Position numbers and translations under genes: made by a program. From Pigmentiphaga sp. NML030171 (GTDB lineage Bacteria; Pseudomonadota; Gammaproteobacteria; Burkholderiales; Burkholderiaceae_B), in NCBI RefSeq assembly GCF_002188635.1, contig NZ_NINX01000044.1, forward strand, positions 1-64,000: DNA of 64,000 nucleotides. Direction: 5' to 3'. Shown here piece by piece: positions 26,128 to 36,103 of this stretch; the stretch's first letter is position 1, and every line of letters begins with the position of its first letter. A model generated the notes under the pieces. The model did not search any database and was not told the origin of the DNA. It saw only the letters and a list, made by a program, of their open reading frames with translations.

Positions 26128-27384
26128 ATGAAAGTTCTTTATTTCCATCAGCACTTTTCCACCCCGAAGGGAGCAGCCGGAATACGCTCGTACGAAATGG
26201 CCAAGCGCCTGGTCGAGCGTGGTCATGAAGTCTGCATGGTCTGCGGCAGCTACAAGGGCGGTACGACCGGCCTGACAGGACCGTTCGTGCGCGGCAAGCG
26301 CCGAGGCACCATCCAGCCCGGCCTGGAGGTGGTGGAGTTCGACCTGTCCTACGGCAACTCGGACGGATTCATCAAGCGCACCGCCACGTTCCTGCGCTTC
26401 GCCCTGCGTAGCGTGGCTATCGCCCTGACCGAGCGCTACGACCTGGTCTTTGCCACGACGACGCCGCTTACCGCCGGGATTCCCGGCATCTTCGCGCGCT
26501 GGCTGCGCGGCAAACCGTTCGTATTCGAAGTACGCGACCTCTGGCCCGAACTACCCAAGGCCATGGGGGTGATCCGCAACCCGGTTGTCCTGTCCGGCAT
26601 GTCCGTGCTTGAATGGGCAAGCTACAAGTCGGCCCATAGGCTGATCGGACTTTCGCCGGGCATCGTGGATGGCATTGCCCATCGCGGGATACCTCGATCG
26701 AGCATTGCCCTGATTCCGAACGGATGCGACATCGATATCTTCGGCGCGAATCCCGAACCTTGGCGCCCGGAAGGCGTCGCCGATACCGACCTGCTCGCGG
26801 TATTCGCCGGCACGCACGGCAAGGCCAACGGCCTGGACGCGGTACTGGATGCCGCCGCTGAACTGCAGCGGCGAGGACGACAAGACATCAAAATCCTGCT
26901 CGTGGGACAAGGCGCAACGAAGCAAGGCTTGATGCAAAAAGCCGAGACGCTTCAGTTGAACAACGTCATATTCCATGACCCCGTCAACAAGACCCGCCTG
27001 GCGGGCTTGATGGCCGCCACAGATATAGGCCTCCAGACCCTGGCCAACGTTCCCGCTTTTTACTATGGGACCTCGCCCAACAAGTTCTTCGACTATCTGG
27101 CTTCGGGCTTGCCTGTACTGAATAATTACCCGGGGTGGCTGGCCGAGGTCATCGCCAAACACCAATGTGGATTCGCGGTGCCTCCCGACAACCCCGCCGC
27201 CTTCGCCGATGCCCTGGAACAGGCCGCAGATGGGCGAGAGGCGCTGGCACAAATGGGGCAACGCGCCTTGGCACTCGCCAAAGCGCAATTCGACCGCAAG
27301 ATTCTTAGCAACCAATTCGTCGATTGGCTCGAATACGGAAGAATCACCAAGGCCGATCAAGGAAGCAGGGAGTTCGTCAAGTGA
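26128..27384 (+). CDS. Family 4 glycosyltransferase (WbuB-like)
   Basis: A 418-residue GT-B enzyme. It starts [20 protein letters not shown], the WbuB-type acceptor loop, has [18 protein letters not shown] in the first domain and the donor site [21 protein letters not shown] in the second. WbuB relatives add an N-acetylated deoxy-aminosugar such as L-FucNAc to a lipid-linked sugar. Here it is probably the second sugar transferase, acting after PglC. No sugar can be assigned from sequence. It overlaps wecB as GTGA. From about here the GC content begins to fall. Confidence 0.85.
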   Translation: MKVLYFHQHFSTPKGAAGIRSYEMAKRLVERGHEVCMVCGSYKGGTTGLTGPFVRGKRRGTIQPGLEVVEFDLSYGNSDGFIKRTATFLRFALRSVAIALTERYDLVFATTTPLTAGIPGIFARWLRGKPFVFEVRDLWPELPKAMGVIRNPVVLSGMSVLEWASYKSAHRLIGLSPGIVDGIAHRGIPRSSIALIPNGCDIDIFGANPEPWRPEGVADTDLLAVFAGTHGKANGLDAVLDAAAELQRRGRQDIKILLVGQGATKQGLMQKAETLQLNNVIFHDPVNKTRLAGLMAATDIGLQTLANVPAFYYGTSPNKFFDYLASGLPVLNNYPGWLAEVIAKHQCGFAVPPDNPAAFADALEQAADGREALAQMGQRALALAKAQFDRKILSNQFVDWLEYGRITKADQGSREFVK

Positions 27385-28511
27385 AAACACTGTGTGTCTT
27401 TGGCACGCGTCCAGAGGCCATCAAGATGGCTCCTCTTGTCCAGGCTCTTGCCATGGACAAGAGATTTGAAGCGAAAGTGTGCGTGACCGGGCAGCATAGA
27501 GAAATGCTAGACCAGGTCCTTGACCTCTTTGCAATCAAGCCGGATTACGATCTGAACATCATGAAGGCCGGACAGGATCTGACCGATGTCAGCACCGCCA
27601 TCCTTCAAGGCATGAAAAGCGTGTTCGCCGAGTTCAAACCAGACGTCGTGCTGGTACATGGGGATACCGCCACGACGCTTGCAGTCAGTCTCGCTTCGTA
27701 TTACCAGCAGATTCCTGTCGGACACGTAGAAGCTGGCTTGCGCACAGGCAATCTCTACTCACCATGGCCGGAAGAAGGAAACAGAAAGCTGACCGGCGCC
27801 TTGGCTCGCTTCCACTTTGCGCCAACGGACACCTCACGCAAGAATCTTCTACGAGAAGGCGTAGCCGATAACACGATTCATGTTACCGGTAATACGGTTA
27901 TCGACGCCCTGCTGGAAGTAGTCGATAAGCTGCAGCGCGACGACAAGCTGCAAAAAACCTTTGGCTCTCAATTCTCTTATCTCGATACCTATTCTCGCCT
28001 CGTCCTTGTAACGGGACATCGTCGCGAGAGCTTTGGGGGAGGATTCGAGCGCATTTGTACAGCGTTGGCCCGGATTGCGGAAGAGTTTCCCGACGTGGGC
28101 ATCCTATATCCCGTTCACCTCAATCCGAATGTACGGGAACCCGTGAACAGGCTGCTTACCGATATTCCCAACGTTCATCTTATCGAGCCCCTCGAGTACC
28201 TTCCGTTCGTCTATCTCATGCATCGCTCCGCCCTGATTCTTACGGACTCCGGCGGTATCCAGGAGGAAGCGCCTTCCCTTGGCAAGCCCGTGCTTGTCAT
28301 GCGCGACACGACGGAACGGCCGGAAGCCGTGGAAGCAGGAACGGTCAGACTTGTAGGCACAGACGCGGACAACATCGTGCGCCACGTCAGTGAACTGCTG
28401 AAAAACAAGCAGGCCTATGACAGCATGGCGTACGCGCATAATCCCTACGGCGACGGTAAGGCGTGCGCACGGATTGTCGACGCACTGCTGGATCGGAAGA
28501 CTCAGATTTAA
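27381..28511 (+). CDS. wecB: UDP-N-acetylglucosamine 2-epimerase WecB
   Basis: A 376-residue non-hydrolysing epimerase converting UDP-GlcNAc to UDP-ManNAc. It opens with [18 protein letters not shown], has [43 protein letters not shown] and [20 protein letters not shown] with the catalytic Glu/His set. The GTG at 27381 overlaps the stop of the GT4 gene (GTGA); the frame is open from 27324 but the family starts here. With wecC directly downstream it makes UDP-ManNAcA. Confidence 0.93.
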   Translation: MKTLCVFGTRPEAIKMAPLVQALAMDKRFEAKVCVTGQHREMLDQVLDLFAIKPDYDLNIMKAGQDLTDVSTAILQGMKSVFAEFKPDVVLVHGDTATTLAVSLASYYQQIPVGHVEAGLRTGNLYSPWPEEGNRKLTGALARFHFAPTDTSRKNLLREGVADNTIHVTGNTVIDALLEVVDKLQRDDKLQKTFGSQFSYLDTYSRLVLVTGHRRESFGGGFERICTALARIAEEFPDVGILYPVHLNPNVREPVNRLLTDIPNVHLIEPLEYLPFVYLMHRSALILTDSGGIQEEAPSLGKPVLVMRDTTERPEAVEAGTVRLVGTDADNIVRHVSELLKNKQAYDSMAYAHNPYGDGKACARIVDALLDRKTQI

Positions 28512-28531
28512 TTCAGAAGCAGGAAAACTCC

Positions 28532-29800
28532 ATGAACTTCGAAACGATTTCAGTCATCGGCCTTGGCTATATCGGCCTTCCTACTGCGGCGGTCTTTGCT
28601 TCCCGCAAAAAGAAAGTGATAGGCGTTGACGTCAACGCCAAGGCTGTCGACACCATCAATCGCGGGGAAATCCATATCGTCGAACCGGATCTGGATATCG
28701 TCGTCCGAGCCGCAGTCACGGATGGCTACCTAAGCGCGACTACTCAGCCTCAACCGGCCGATGCCTTTCTGATTGCCGTGCCCACTCCATTCAAGGAAGG
28801 TCACGAACCCGACCTAGCTTATATTGAGTCCGCAAGCAAGGCCATTGCGCCTGTCTTGAAAAAAGGGAATCTCGTTGTTTTGGAGTCGACATCGCCAGTC
28901 GGAGCTACGGAGCAAATGGCGCAATGGCTCGCGGAGGCTCGTCCGGATCTCAAGTTTCCGCAGACTCATGGTGAAGACTCTGATATTCGCATTGCACACT
29001 GCCCGGAACGAGTACTGCCGGGACACGTCTTGCGCGAGCTCGTTTCTAACGACCGCGTCATTGGCGGCATGACTCCCAAATGTTCAGAGGCGGCCAGCCG
29101 ACTATACGAGATTTTTGTTCAAGGCGAATGCATCGTTACCAATGCGCGCACTGCCGAGATGTGCAAGCTCACAGAGAACAGCTTCCGGGATACGAATATT
29201 GCGTTCGCCAACGAGCTCTCCATCATTTGCGACAAGTTGGGCATAAACGTGTGGGAATTGATCCGGCTCGCCAACCGCCACCCGCGCGTGAATATATTGC
29301 AACCTGGCCCTGGGGTTGGCGGACATTGCATTGCAGTGGACCCCTGGTTCATTGTCAGTACCACGCCCGAAGAGGCTCGCCTGATCCGCACCGCCCGAGA
29401 AGTGAACGACAGCAAGCCGTATTGGGTTCTGGACAAGGTCAAAATCGCCATCACCGAACATTTGGAAGCGAACCCGTCCAAAACCATTAAGGACGTGATA
29501 ATTGCTTGCTTAGGACTTGCCTTCAAACCAGATATCGATGATTTGCGCGAAAGTCCGGCCGTCGAAATCTGCCGAGAGCTGGTCAACAATCACGGCGGGC
29601 CTGTGCTCGCTGTCGAACCGAATGTCAAAGAACTTCCCCCAAAACTTGCCGAAATTTTCACCCTGAGCGATACAGAAGCCGCGCTAACTCAGGCGGATAT
29701 CGTAATACTCCTGGTGGATCACAAGGAATTCAAGGCCATCCCCAGAAACAGAATAAGCGGGATCGCCGTGATTGATACTCGAGGCGTATGGACCTCATAA
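28532..29800 (+). CDS. wecC: UDP-N-acetyl-D-mannosaminuronate dehydrogenase WecC
   Basis: A 422-residue UDP-sugar dehydrogenase that oxidises UDP-ManNAc twice to UDP-ManNAcA with NAD. ISVIGLGYIGLPTAAVFA is the N-terminal NAD loop, ESTSPVGATEQM follows, and Cys265 in GVGGHCIAVDPWF is the catalytic thiol. GLAFKPDIDDLRESPA is the C-terminal domain signature. The ATG at 28532 has an AGGA-type ribosome-binding site; it starts 20 bases after wecB. A uronic acid made here gives the polymer a negative charge and makes it a possible substrate for the lyase encoded at 37195. Confidence 0.93.
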   Translation: MNFETISVIGLGYIGLPTAAVFASRKKKVIGVDVNAKAVDTINRGEIHIVEPDLDIVVRAAVTDGYLSATTQPQPADAFLIAVPTPFKEGHEPDLAYIESASKAIAPVLKKGNLVVLESTSPVGATEQMAQWLAEARPDLKFPQTHGEDSDIRIAHCPERVLPGHVLRELVSNDRVIGGMTPKCSEAASRLYEIFVQGECIVTNARTAEMCKLTENSFRDTNIAFANELSIICDKLGINVWELIRLANRHPRVNILQPGPGVGGHCIAVDPWFIVSTTPEEARLIRTAREVNDSKPYWVLDKVKIAITEHLEANPSKTIKDVIIACLGLAFKPDIDDLRESPAVEICRELVNNHGGPVLAVEPNVKELPPKLAEIFTLSDTEAALTQADIVILLVDHKEFKAIPRNRISGIAVIDTRGVWTS

Positions 29801-29850
29801 GGATGTGTGTCCTCGGACCAGTTTGAATCAACGAAAACGATAGCGGAACC

Positions 29851-30852
29851 ATGATGCTGACTAACAAAACTATCCTCGTCACCGGCGGTACCGGCTCCTT
29901 CGGCAACACTTTCGTGCCGATGACCCTAGCCAAGTACAACCCCAAGAAAATCATCATTTACTCGCGCGACGAGATGAAGCAATGGGACATGGCCAAGAAA
30001 TACACCAACGACAGCCGCGTCCGCTTTTTCATTGGCGACGTGCGCGATCGTGAGCGTCTGTATCGTGCCTTGGACGGCGTCGACTATGTTGTCCATGCAG
30101 CAGCGACAAAAATCGTGCCCACAGCCGAATACAATCCTTTCGAATGCGTCAAAACCAATATCAACGGCGCAATGAATCTTATCGACGCCTGCTTAGACCA
30201 AGGCGTAAAACGCGTGGTCGCCCTCTCCACCGATAAGGCGAGTAGCCCCGCGAATTTGTACGGCGCAACCAAGCTGGCTTCCGACAAGTTGTTCGTCGCT
30301 GGCAACTCGTACTCTGGCGGGCGAGATACACGCTTTGCCGTCGTGCGCTACGGCAATGTGATGGGTTCGCGTGGATCCGTCATCCCCTTCTTCATGTCGA
30401 TTAAAGATAAAGGTGAACTTCCAATTACCGACAGCCGCATGACGCGGTTCATGATTTCCCTTGAAGAAGGTGTAGAACTGGTTTGGCATGCGTTCGAGGA
30501 CATGGAAGGTGGGGAGATCTATGTCAAAAAAATCCCTTCAATGAAGGTTACAGACCTGGGCAAAGTCGTCGCGCCCGAGGCCAAGCAAGTTGAGATCGGC
30601 ATCCGCCCAGGCGAAAAGCTGCATGAACAAATGATCAGCGCAGAAGATTCGTATTACACCTACGAGTACCCTGAACACTTCAAGATCCTACCCGCCATCA
30701 ACGGCTGGTGCGATAGCCCTGAACGCATCAAGAACGGCAAGAAAGTACCGGAAGGTTTCATCTACTCGAGCGACAACAATACGGAATGGATGAGCCCCGC
30801 GGCCTTGCAGGCTTGGATCGATCAAAATCGCGAAAAAATTGGGAGCATCTGA
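29851..30852 (+). CDS. pseB: UDP-GlcNAc 4,6-dehydratase (inverting) PseB
   Basis: First enzyme of pseudaminic acid synthesis: dehydrates and C5-inverts UDP-GlcNAc. The 333-residue extended SDR has TILVTGGTGSFGNTFV, VHAAATKIVPTAEYNPFE, LSTDKASSPANLYGATK with the catalytic Tyr/Lys, and GIRPGEKLHEQM. Being soluble and about 330 residues long, it differs clearly from the membrane-bound PglF-type at 21648. The ATG at 29851 is followed by another at 29854. It starts the nonulosonate operon; the next gene overlaps as TGATG. Confidence 0.92.
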   Translation: MMLTNKTILVTGGTGSFGNTFVPMTLAKYNPKKIIIYSRDEMKQWDMAKKYTNDSRVRFFIGDVRDRERLYRALDGVDYVVHAAATKIVPTAEYNPFECVKTNINGAMNLIDACLDQGVKRVVALSTDKASSPANLYGATKLASDKLFVAGNSYSGGRDTRFAVVRYGNVMGSRGSVIPFFMSIKDKGELPITDSRMTRFMISLEEGVELVWHAFEDMEGGEIYVKKIPSMKVTDLGKVVAPEAKQVEIGIRPGEKLHEQMISAEDSYYTYEYPEHFKILPAINGWCDSPERIKNGKKVPEGFIYSSDNNTEWMSPAALQAWIDQNREKIGSI

Positions 30853-32009
30853 TGATTCCCTATGGCCGCCAGGACATCACCGAAGAAGACGTCCAGTCCG
30901 TCTTGACCGCCTTGAAGTCCGACTTCCTGACGCAAGGACCGTATGCTCCCCGCTTCGAGCAGGCGATTGCTCAACACGTCGGCGCTCGGCATGCGTTGGC
31001 CGTCAACAGCGCCACTTCAGCCCTACACATTGCCTGCTTGGCCCTAGGCCTCGGCCCCGGCGACTGGCTCTGGACCACCCCCATAACCTTCGTGGCATCG
31101 GCGAACTGCGGGCTGTACTGCGGTGCTAAGGTGGATTTCGTCGATATTGACCCGAACACCTATAACCTATGTCCCCAAGCCTTGGAGACAAAGCTCCAGC
31201 AAGCTGAACGGCAAGGCTGCCTGCCCAAGGTCGTAGTTCCGGTACATTTAGCTGGCCAGTCCTGCGATATGGAAGCCATCCATGCCCTGGCCCAGCGATA
31301 CGGCTTCAAGATAATTGAAGATGCATCCCACGCCGTGGGCGGCAAGTACCAGGGCGAATTCGTCGGTAACTGCCGCTATAGCGACATTACGGTTTTCAGC
31401 TTTCATCCTGTCAAAATCGTTACAACAGCGGAAGGTGGGCTTGCGCTCACCAATGACGATCTGCTGGCCGAAAAAATGGCGCTACTACGCAGCCACGGCG
31501 TGACTCGCGACACAGCGCTGATGACTCACGAAACGCATGGTCCTTGGTACTACCAACAGGTCGCGCTGGGCTACAACTATCGAATGACCGAACTTCAAGC
31601 GGCCCTCGGTTGCTCGCAGCTCACACGCCTGGATCAATACGTCGCGCGCCGACACGAACTCGCCAAGCGTTATGACGAACTCCTGCAAGACCTGCCCCTG
31701 CGTACCCCGTGGCAACATCCCGACACTTATTCCGGTCTGCATCTCTACATCATCCGGCTCAAGCTCAAGGAGTTGAAATCCAATCGCCGTGCGGTATTCG
31801 AAGCGCTACGCAGCCGCGAAATCGGTGTCAACGTTCATTACATACCGGTCCATACGCAACCGTACTATCGCGAGATGGGATTCACCGACGGGCAGTTTCC
31901 ACAAGCAGAACAGTACTATGCCGAGGCGATCAGCCTGCCCATGTACCCGCTCTTGACCGATGCCGAACAAGACCAAGTCGTCGCAGCGCTGAGTAGCGCA
32001 TTGGCGTAA
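30852..32009 (+). CDS. pseC: UDP-4-amino-4,6-dideoxy-AltNAc transaminase PseC
   Basis: A 385-residue DegT-family PLP enzyme adding the 4-amino group to the PseB product. Lys188 in SFHPVKIVTTAEGG is the PLP lysine, with VNSATSALHIACLALGLG and IIEDASHAVGGKYQG as cofactor-binding segments. HPVK-type motifs are typical of PseC. The start shares one base with the pseB stop. The product feeds the acetyltransferase PseH encoded four genes downstream. Confidence 0.92.
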   Translation: MIPYGRQDITEEDVQSVLTALKSDFLTQGPYAPRFEQAIAQHVGARHALAVNSATSALHIACLALGLGPGDWLWTTPITFVASANCGLYCGAKVDFVDIDPNTYNLCPQALETKLQQAERQGCLPKVVVPVHLAGQSCDMEAIHALAQRYGFKIIEDASHAVGGKYQGEFVGNCRYSDITVFSFHPVKIVTTAEGGLALTNDDLLAEKMALLRSHGVTRDTALMTHETHGPWYYQQVALGYNYRMTELQAALGCSQLTRLDQYVARRHELAKRYDELLQDLPLRTPWQHPDTYSGLHLYIIRLKLKELKSNRRAVFEALRSREIGVNVHYIPVHTQPYYREMGFTDGQFPQAEQYYAEAISLPMYPLLTDAEQDQVVAALSSALA

Positions 32010-32030
32010 TGCCCATACAGAAACCAGGCC

Positions 32031-33644
32031 ATGCCTCGCACTCTTGTCGTCATTCAATCACGGCTTTCTTCCAGCCGCCTTCCGGGTAAAGCCCTGCTAA
32101 CCCTGGCTGGCAGGCCCGTCGCCGTACTTTGCGCTCAACGGGCCGGCTCAACGGGCTTGCCGGTCCTCGTCGCCACTTCTGATGATCCGAGCGATGATGG
32201 CCTTGCCATGACCTTAAGCAGTCACGGCATTGCCTGCCATCGTGGCTCCCTTGAAGACGTCCTTGGCCGTATGGCTACCGCCACATCAGCCCTAGACGAC
32301 GACGATCGGGTCGTTCGGCTGACAGCCGACAACGTCTTCCCAGATGGCACATTCATTGACACACTTCTCAGCACATTTGCCAACGCAGGCGTTGATTATC
32401 TAGGAACATCTTCACCCGATGATGGCCTGCCTTACGGCATGAGCGCCGAGGTCTTCACCGCGCGAGCGTTGCGAAAGGCCGCCGAGCAGGCAAAAACAGC
32501 TTTCGACCGTGAGCATGTCACGCCCTATATCCGCCGGCATATGCGCATGCGAACGTTCCAGGCTCCCGACGCGGAGCCAGTATGGCGTGAGCTTCGATGC
32601 ACCCTGGATACCTTCGACGACTACTTGCGCTTGTTGGCTATCTTCACCAACGTTACCGCGCCGGAGACTACCAACTGGCGTGACCTGGTCCAGATTCTTG
32701 TACGGCAAACAAGGCCCGCCCCGATTGGCACCCTGTTCACGCTCGGCACCGCGCAGTTGGGTCTAGCGTATGGTATAGCTAACACAGTCGGTCAACCGAC
32801 TTCCGACCAAACCCGAGCGCTGATCCATCAAGCACTTGAACTCGGCGTAAACAGCATCGATACCGCTCGTGCCTATGGCTTATCCGAAGCACGGCTTGGC
32901 GTGGCGCTCGAACGCCGTTCTTCACGCCCCCGCGTCATCACCAAACTTAGCCCATTGGCAGAATTCGATGCCCAGGCCACTCCGGCGGCTGTCCGCCACG
33001 CGGTCAGAGCCAGCATCTTCGAATCCTGCCATGCGCTGCGACAGCCCAGGCTCGATACGGTTCTGCTACATCGTTGGGCACATCGCACCGAATGGGAAGC
33101 CGCAGCCTGGAACGAACTACTGAATCTCAAAAATGAAGGCATCGTAGGTACTCTTGGCGTTAGCGTATCTGGGCCAGAAGAAGCTAGAGAAGCCCTCCGC
33201 GACGAAAACGTCTCTCACATTCAATGCCCAGTCAACTTGCTGGACTGGCGCTGGCGCACGAGTCAATTTTTAGCCGCCGTCGCCGACCGACCTGACGTCG
33301 AATTTTTTGCCCGTAGCGTGTATTTACAGGGTCTGCTACTGCTACCTCCTAGCCGCTGGCCTCGCTACGAGGGGGCCCCGCCCCAGCATCTAGCCGGCAT
33401 TCTGAGCGCCCTCGTCTCGCAGCTCAAGCGTGAAAACCGGGAAGACCTTTGCTTGGCATATGTTCGGGGCTTGCCATGGATTAAGAGCCTCGTCATTGGC
33501 TTAGAAACACCAGCTCAACTGCATAGTAACGTCAAGCTGTTCAGACACCCTCCTCTCAACGAAAACGAACGAAGCATTGTCGAACGCGCAATACCAACGC
33601 TGCCCGACACGTTGCTCAATCCGGCCAAATGGGTCACATCATGA
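32031..33644 (+). CDS. Fusion: nonulosonate cytidylyltransferase (PseF/SpsF type) + aldo/keto reductase
   Basis: A 537-residue two-domain protein. Residues 1 to about 230 are a CMP-sugar synthetase of the SpsF/NeuA type (TLVVIQSRLSSSRLPGKALL, then VRLTADNVFPDG with the metal-site Asp, LPYGMSAEVFT), the likely CMP-activating enzyme PseF of this operon. From about residue 238 a TIM-barrel aldo/keto reductase follows (GTAQLGLAYGIAN, ELGVNSIDTARAYGLSEARLG, VITKLSPL, LLHRWAH). Asp and Tyr of the AKR active site are in DTARAYG, Lys in ITKLS. No stop or frameshift separates the domains. The reductase probably alters the sugar or its acyl group. The next SDR gene overlaps by ATGA. Confidence 0.85.
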   Translation: MPRTLVVIQSRLSSSRLPGKALLTLAGRPVAVLCAQRAGSTGLPVLVATSDDPSDDGLAMTLSSHGIACHRGSLEDVLGRMATATSALDDDDRVVRLTADNVFPDGTFIDTLLSTFANAGVDYLGTSSPDDGLPYGMSAEVFTARALRKAAEQAKTAFDREHVTPYIRRHMRMRTFQAPDAEPVWRELRCTLDTFDDYLRLLAIFTNVTAPETTNWRDLVQILVRQTRPAPIGTLFTLGTAQLGLAYGIANTVGQPTSDQTRALIHQALELGVNSIDTARAYGLSEARLGVALERRSSRPRVITKLSPLAEFDAQATPAAVRHAVRASIFESCHALRQPRLDTVLLHRWAHRTEWEAAAWNELLNLKNEGIVGTLGVSVSGPEEAREALRDENVSHIQCPVNLLDWRWRTSQFLAAVADRPDVEFFARSVYLQGLLLLPPSRWPRYEGAPPQHLAGILSALVSQLKRENREDLCLAYVRGLPWIKSLVIGLETPAQLHSNVKLFRHPPLNENERSIVERAIPTLPDTLLNPAKWVTS

Positions 33645-34447
33645 ATGCTCCAAACCGCTTCCAGCTCGATGACCGAGTTGTATTGATTACCGGTGCAGCG
33701 GGTCACCTGGGCCGTGCCATCAGTCTGGGCGTAGCAGAAGCCGGCGGTATACCCATCTTGTGCGGCCGCACCCCTGAGAAACTGCACAAACTGCAAACGG
33801 AAATCCAGGCAGCAGGTGGCCGTGCATCCGTACTGCCTCTGGACATCGGCGACCCCAGCTCGATGGCACATGCTCTCACTTGGGTCACACAGCATTTCGA
33901 CAGTGTGCATGGGCTTGTCAACTGCGCCCATATGGGCCGCCCGGGCACCATCAGCTCTGCCACCGAAGACGATTTCAACATCGCTCAACAAGCACACGTT
34001 AACGGTCCGTTCTTCCTAGTGAAGCAATTTCTGCCCCTGCTGAAACAAGGCGCTAGTGAAGTCGTGGGCGGAGCCTCTATCGTCAACGTGTCCTCCATGT
34101 ATGGCATAGTCAGCCCTGACCCTACCATCTATGGAAATAGCGGCAGCAACAACCCACCTTATTACGGGGCAGCCAAAGCAGCCCTTCTACAATTGACTCG
34201 CTATTTGGCATGCCACCTTGGCGACAAACAAGTGCGAGCCAACAGCATTACACCTGGACCTTTCCCTCCTGCTGATATCGCTCAAACAGCGCCCGATTTC
34301 TATCAGGGCCTGTGCAAGAAGAATCCGCTCGGCCGTATCGGAGCCCCGGAAGAAGTCGCCGGCCCCGCGGTGTTCCTTTTGTCCGCTGCTAGCTCGTACA
34401 TAACTGGCGCCAATATTCCCGTTGATGGCGGCTGGACTAGTTGGTAG
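33641..34447 (+). CDS. SDR-family oxidoreductase of the nonulosonate operon
   Basis: A 268-residue classical short-chain dehydrogenase. VVLITGAAGHLGRAIS is the NAD(P) loop, LVNCAHMG replaces the usual NNAG, IVNVSSMYG holds the catalytic Ser, PPYYGAAKAAL the Tyr-Lys pair and GANIPVDGGWTSW the C-terminus. A similar SDR (PtmA) accompanies legionaminic-acid genes in Campylobacter, so such enzymes can tailor nonulosonates. It is coupled to the fusion gene (ATGA) and lies 10 bases before pseG. Its exact substrate is unknown; it may act with the aldo/keto reductase domain in two steps of one modification. Confidence 0.82.
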   Translation: MNAPNRFQLDDRVVLITGAAGHLGRAISLGVAEAGGIPILCGRTPEKLHKLQTEIQAAGGRASVLPLDIGDPSSMAHALTWVTQHFDSVHGLVNCAHMGRPGTISSATEDDFNIAQQAHVNGPFFLVKQFLPLLKQGASEVVGGASIVNVSSMYGIVSPDPTIYGNSGSNNPPYYGAAKAALLQLTRYLACHLGDKQVRANSITPGPFPPADIAQTAPDFYQGLCKKNPLGRIGAPEEVAGPAVFLLSAASSYITGANIPVDGGWTSW

Positions 34448-34457
34448 CGCTTCCGCC

Positions 34458-35558
34458 ATGCAGACTATTGCTTTCCGGGCTGATGCCTCTCTAAATATCG
34501 GCACCGGCCACGTCATGCGCTGCTTAACCCTGGCGGACGCCTTGCGCGACGAGGGCTACTCCAGTCTTTTCATCTGCCGCGAACACCCTGGCAACCTAAT
34601 TGACATCATCCGCCAACGCGGCTACGAAGCCGTTGCTCTGCCATATCAAGGAACGGTCACGGCAGTGCCCTCTTCCGTCCCCTCGCCCATACATGCCGCA
34701 TGGCTCGGCAGTGATTGGGAGACCGACGCACAGCAAACTCAAGCAGCGCTTGCCAACGTCAATACCTCGTGGTTGGTGGTCGATCACTATTCGCTCGACT
34801 CCCGCTGGGAAAATAGATTTCGCACGTCCATTCCACACCTGCTCGTCATCGACGATCTGGCTGATCGCTCGCACGATTGCGATCTGCTTCTCGATCAGAA
34901 CCTCGGCCGCCGGTGGGAGGACTATTCCGCACATGTCCCTCCCGGATGCGTCGTACTAACCGGCCCCGACTACGTACTACTGCGTCCCGAATTCCACCTA
35001 GCTCGCTCCTTCGGCTTGCGGCGCCGAACGCAGCCAGACTTCAAGCACCTGCTCATCACTATGGGTGGAATAGACAAGGGCAACGTAACGGCCGAAGTAT
35101 TGTCAGCGCTGCGCCTATGCCCACTGCCGTCCGATGCCCGCATTACGATTGTCATGGGCTCCCGCTCTCCTTGGCTGGAAGCCGTAAGGCAGGCCGCGAC
35201 CGAACTGCCTTGGCATACAGAAGTCAAGGTCGATGTAAACAATATGGCTGAATTGATGGCCAACAGCGACTTGGCCATCGGCGCCGCGGGCTCAACTGCC
35301 TGGGAACGATGCTGCGTAGGCCTACCATCCATCATGGTAGTGCTCGCCGATAATCAACTGATCATTGCCCAGATGTTGAGCCACGCCGGTGGTGCCTTCA
35401 CAATTGAATCTGCGGCAGCTATCGCGATCAAACTGCCGGACATTCTTACCCAACTGGTCAACGATGCGGCGCTACGTCAAGCCACTGCAGCTGCGGCAAG
35501 CCGTATTGTCGACGGTGAAGGAGTACGACGCGTCATACAGGCCATGGAAAATACATGA
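34458..35558 (+). CDS. pseG: UDP-2,4-diacetamido-2,4,6-trideoxy-L-altrose hydrolase PseG
   Basis: Removes UDP from the PseH product before condensation with PEP. The 366-residue GT-B-like hydrolase begins MQTIAFRADASLNIGTGHVM, the PseG signature with the catalytic His in GTGHVMRCLTLA, then VVDHYSLDSRWE, VIDDLADRSHDCDLLLDQN, LLITMGGIDKGN and GAAGSTAWERCCVGLP. The ATG at 34458 was chosen as the family start; the frame opens at 34422. Its stop overlaps pseH as ATGA. Confidence 0.92.
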   Translation: MQTIAFRADASLNIGTGHVMRCLTLADALRDEGYSSLFICREHPGNLIDIIRQRGYEAVALPYQGTVTAVPSSVPSPIHAAWLGSDWETDAQQTQAALANVNTSWLVVDHYSLDSRWENRFRTSIPHLLVIDDLADRSHDCDLLLDQNLGRRWEDYSAHVPPGCVVLTGPDYVLLRPEFHLARSFGLRRRTQPDFKHLLITMGGIDKGNVTAEVLSALRLCPLPSDARITIVMGSRSPWLEAVRQAATELPWHTEVKVDVNNMAELMANSDLAIGAAGSTAWERCCVGLPSIMVVLADNQLIIAQMLSHAGGAFTIESAAAIAIKLPDILTQLVNDAALRQATAAAASRIVDGEGVRRVIQAMENT

Positions 35559-36103
35559 TGGGACATACCGGTGACGGGCGTATTCGCCCTATGGTCGAAG
35601 CGGACTTAGAAAGCGTACTCGCGTGGAGAAACCATCCGAGTGTACGCGTGTGGATGTATACCCAACATGCAATTAGCCCAGAGGAACACCGAACGTGGTT
35701 TAGCAAGGCGAGCACAGATAGTTCGAGAATTTTGCTCATTTATCTAAACCACGAAACTCCCTCCGGCTTCGTTAACTTAAAAAAAAGTTATGGAAATAAT
35801 GCCGAATGGGGCTTCTATACAAATCCCAATGCCCCCAAAGGCACCGGCAAAGGAATGGGAATTGCCACATTAAGGCATGCCTTCGAAAATTGCGGAATGC
35901 ATAAAATACATGGTCAGGTTCTTGCCTACAATGAACGCTCGATCCACTATCACCTTTCGCTTGGTTTTCAGCGAGAGGGAATCCTGCGCGGCCAACATTT
36001 CGACGGAACCAATTACCACGACGTCCATTGCTTCGGACTGCTTGCCACCGAGTGGAGAGGATTGCAAACGCAAACGAACGCCGACCTATCGGAGAAACCA
36101 TGA
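35555..36103 (+). CDS. pseH: UDP-4-amino sugar N-acetyltransferase PseH
   Basis: A 182-residue GNAT acetyltransferase that acetylates the 4-amino group of the PseC product. RPMVEADLESVLAWRNHPSVR at the N-terminus and the acetyl-CoA loop APKGTGKGMGIATLRHAF are visible, followed by HKIHGQVLAYNERSIHYHLS and GFQREGILRGQHFDG. This is the usual PseH/RimJ-like layout. It is coupled on both sides by 4-base overlaps, pseG before and pseI after. Codon use here is clearly AT-richer than in the first genes of the locus. Confidence 0.9.
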   Translation: MMGHTGDGRIRPMVEADLESVLAWRNHPSVRVWMYTQHAISPEEHRTWFSKASTDSSRILLIYLNHETPSGFVNLKKSYGNNAEWGFYTNPNAPKGTGKGMGIATLRHAFENCGMHKIHGQVLAYNERSIHYHLSLGFQREGILRGQHFDGTNYHDVHCFGLLATEWRGLQTQTNADLSEKP

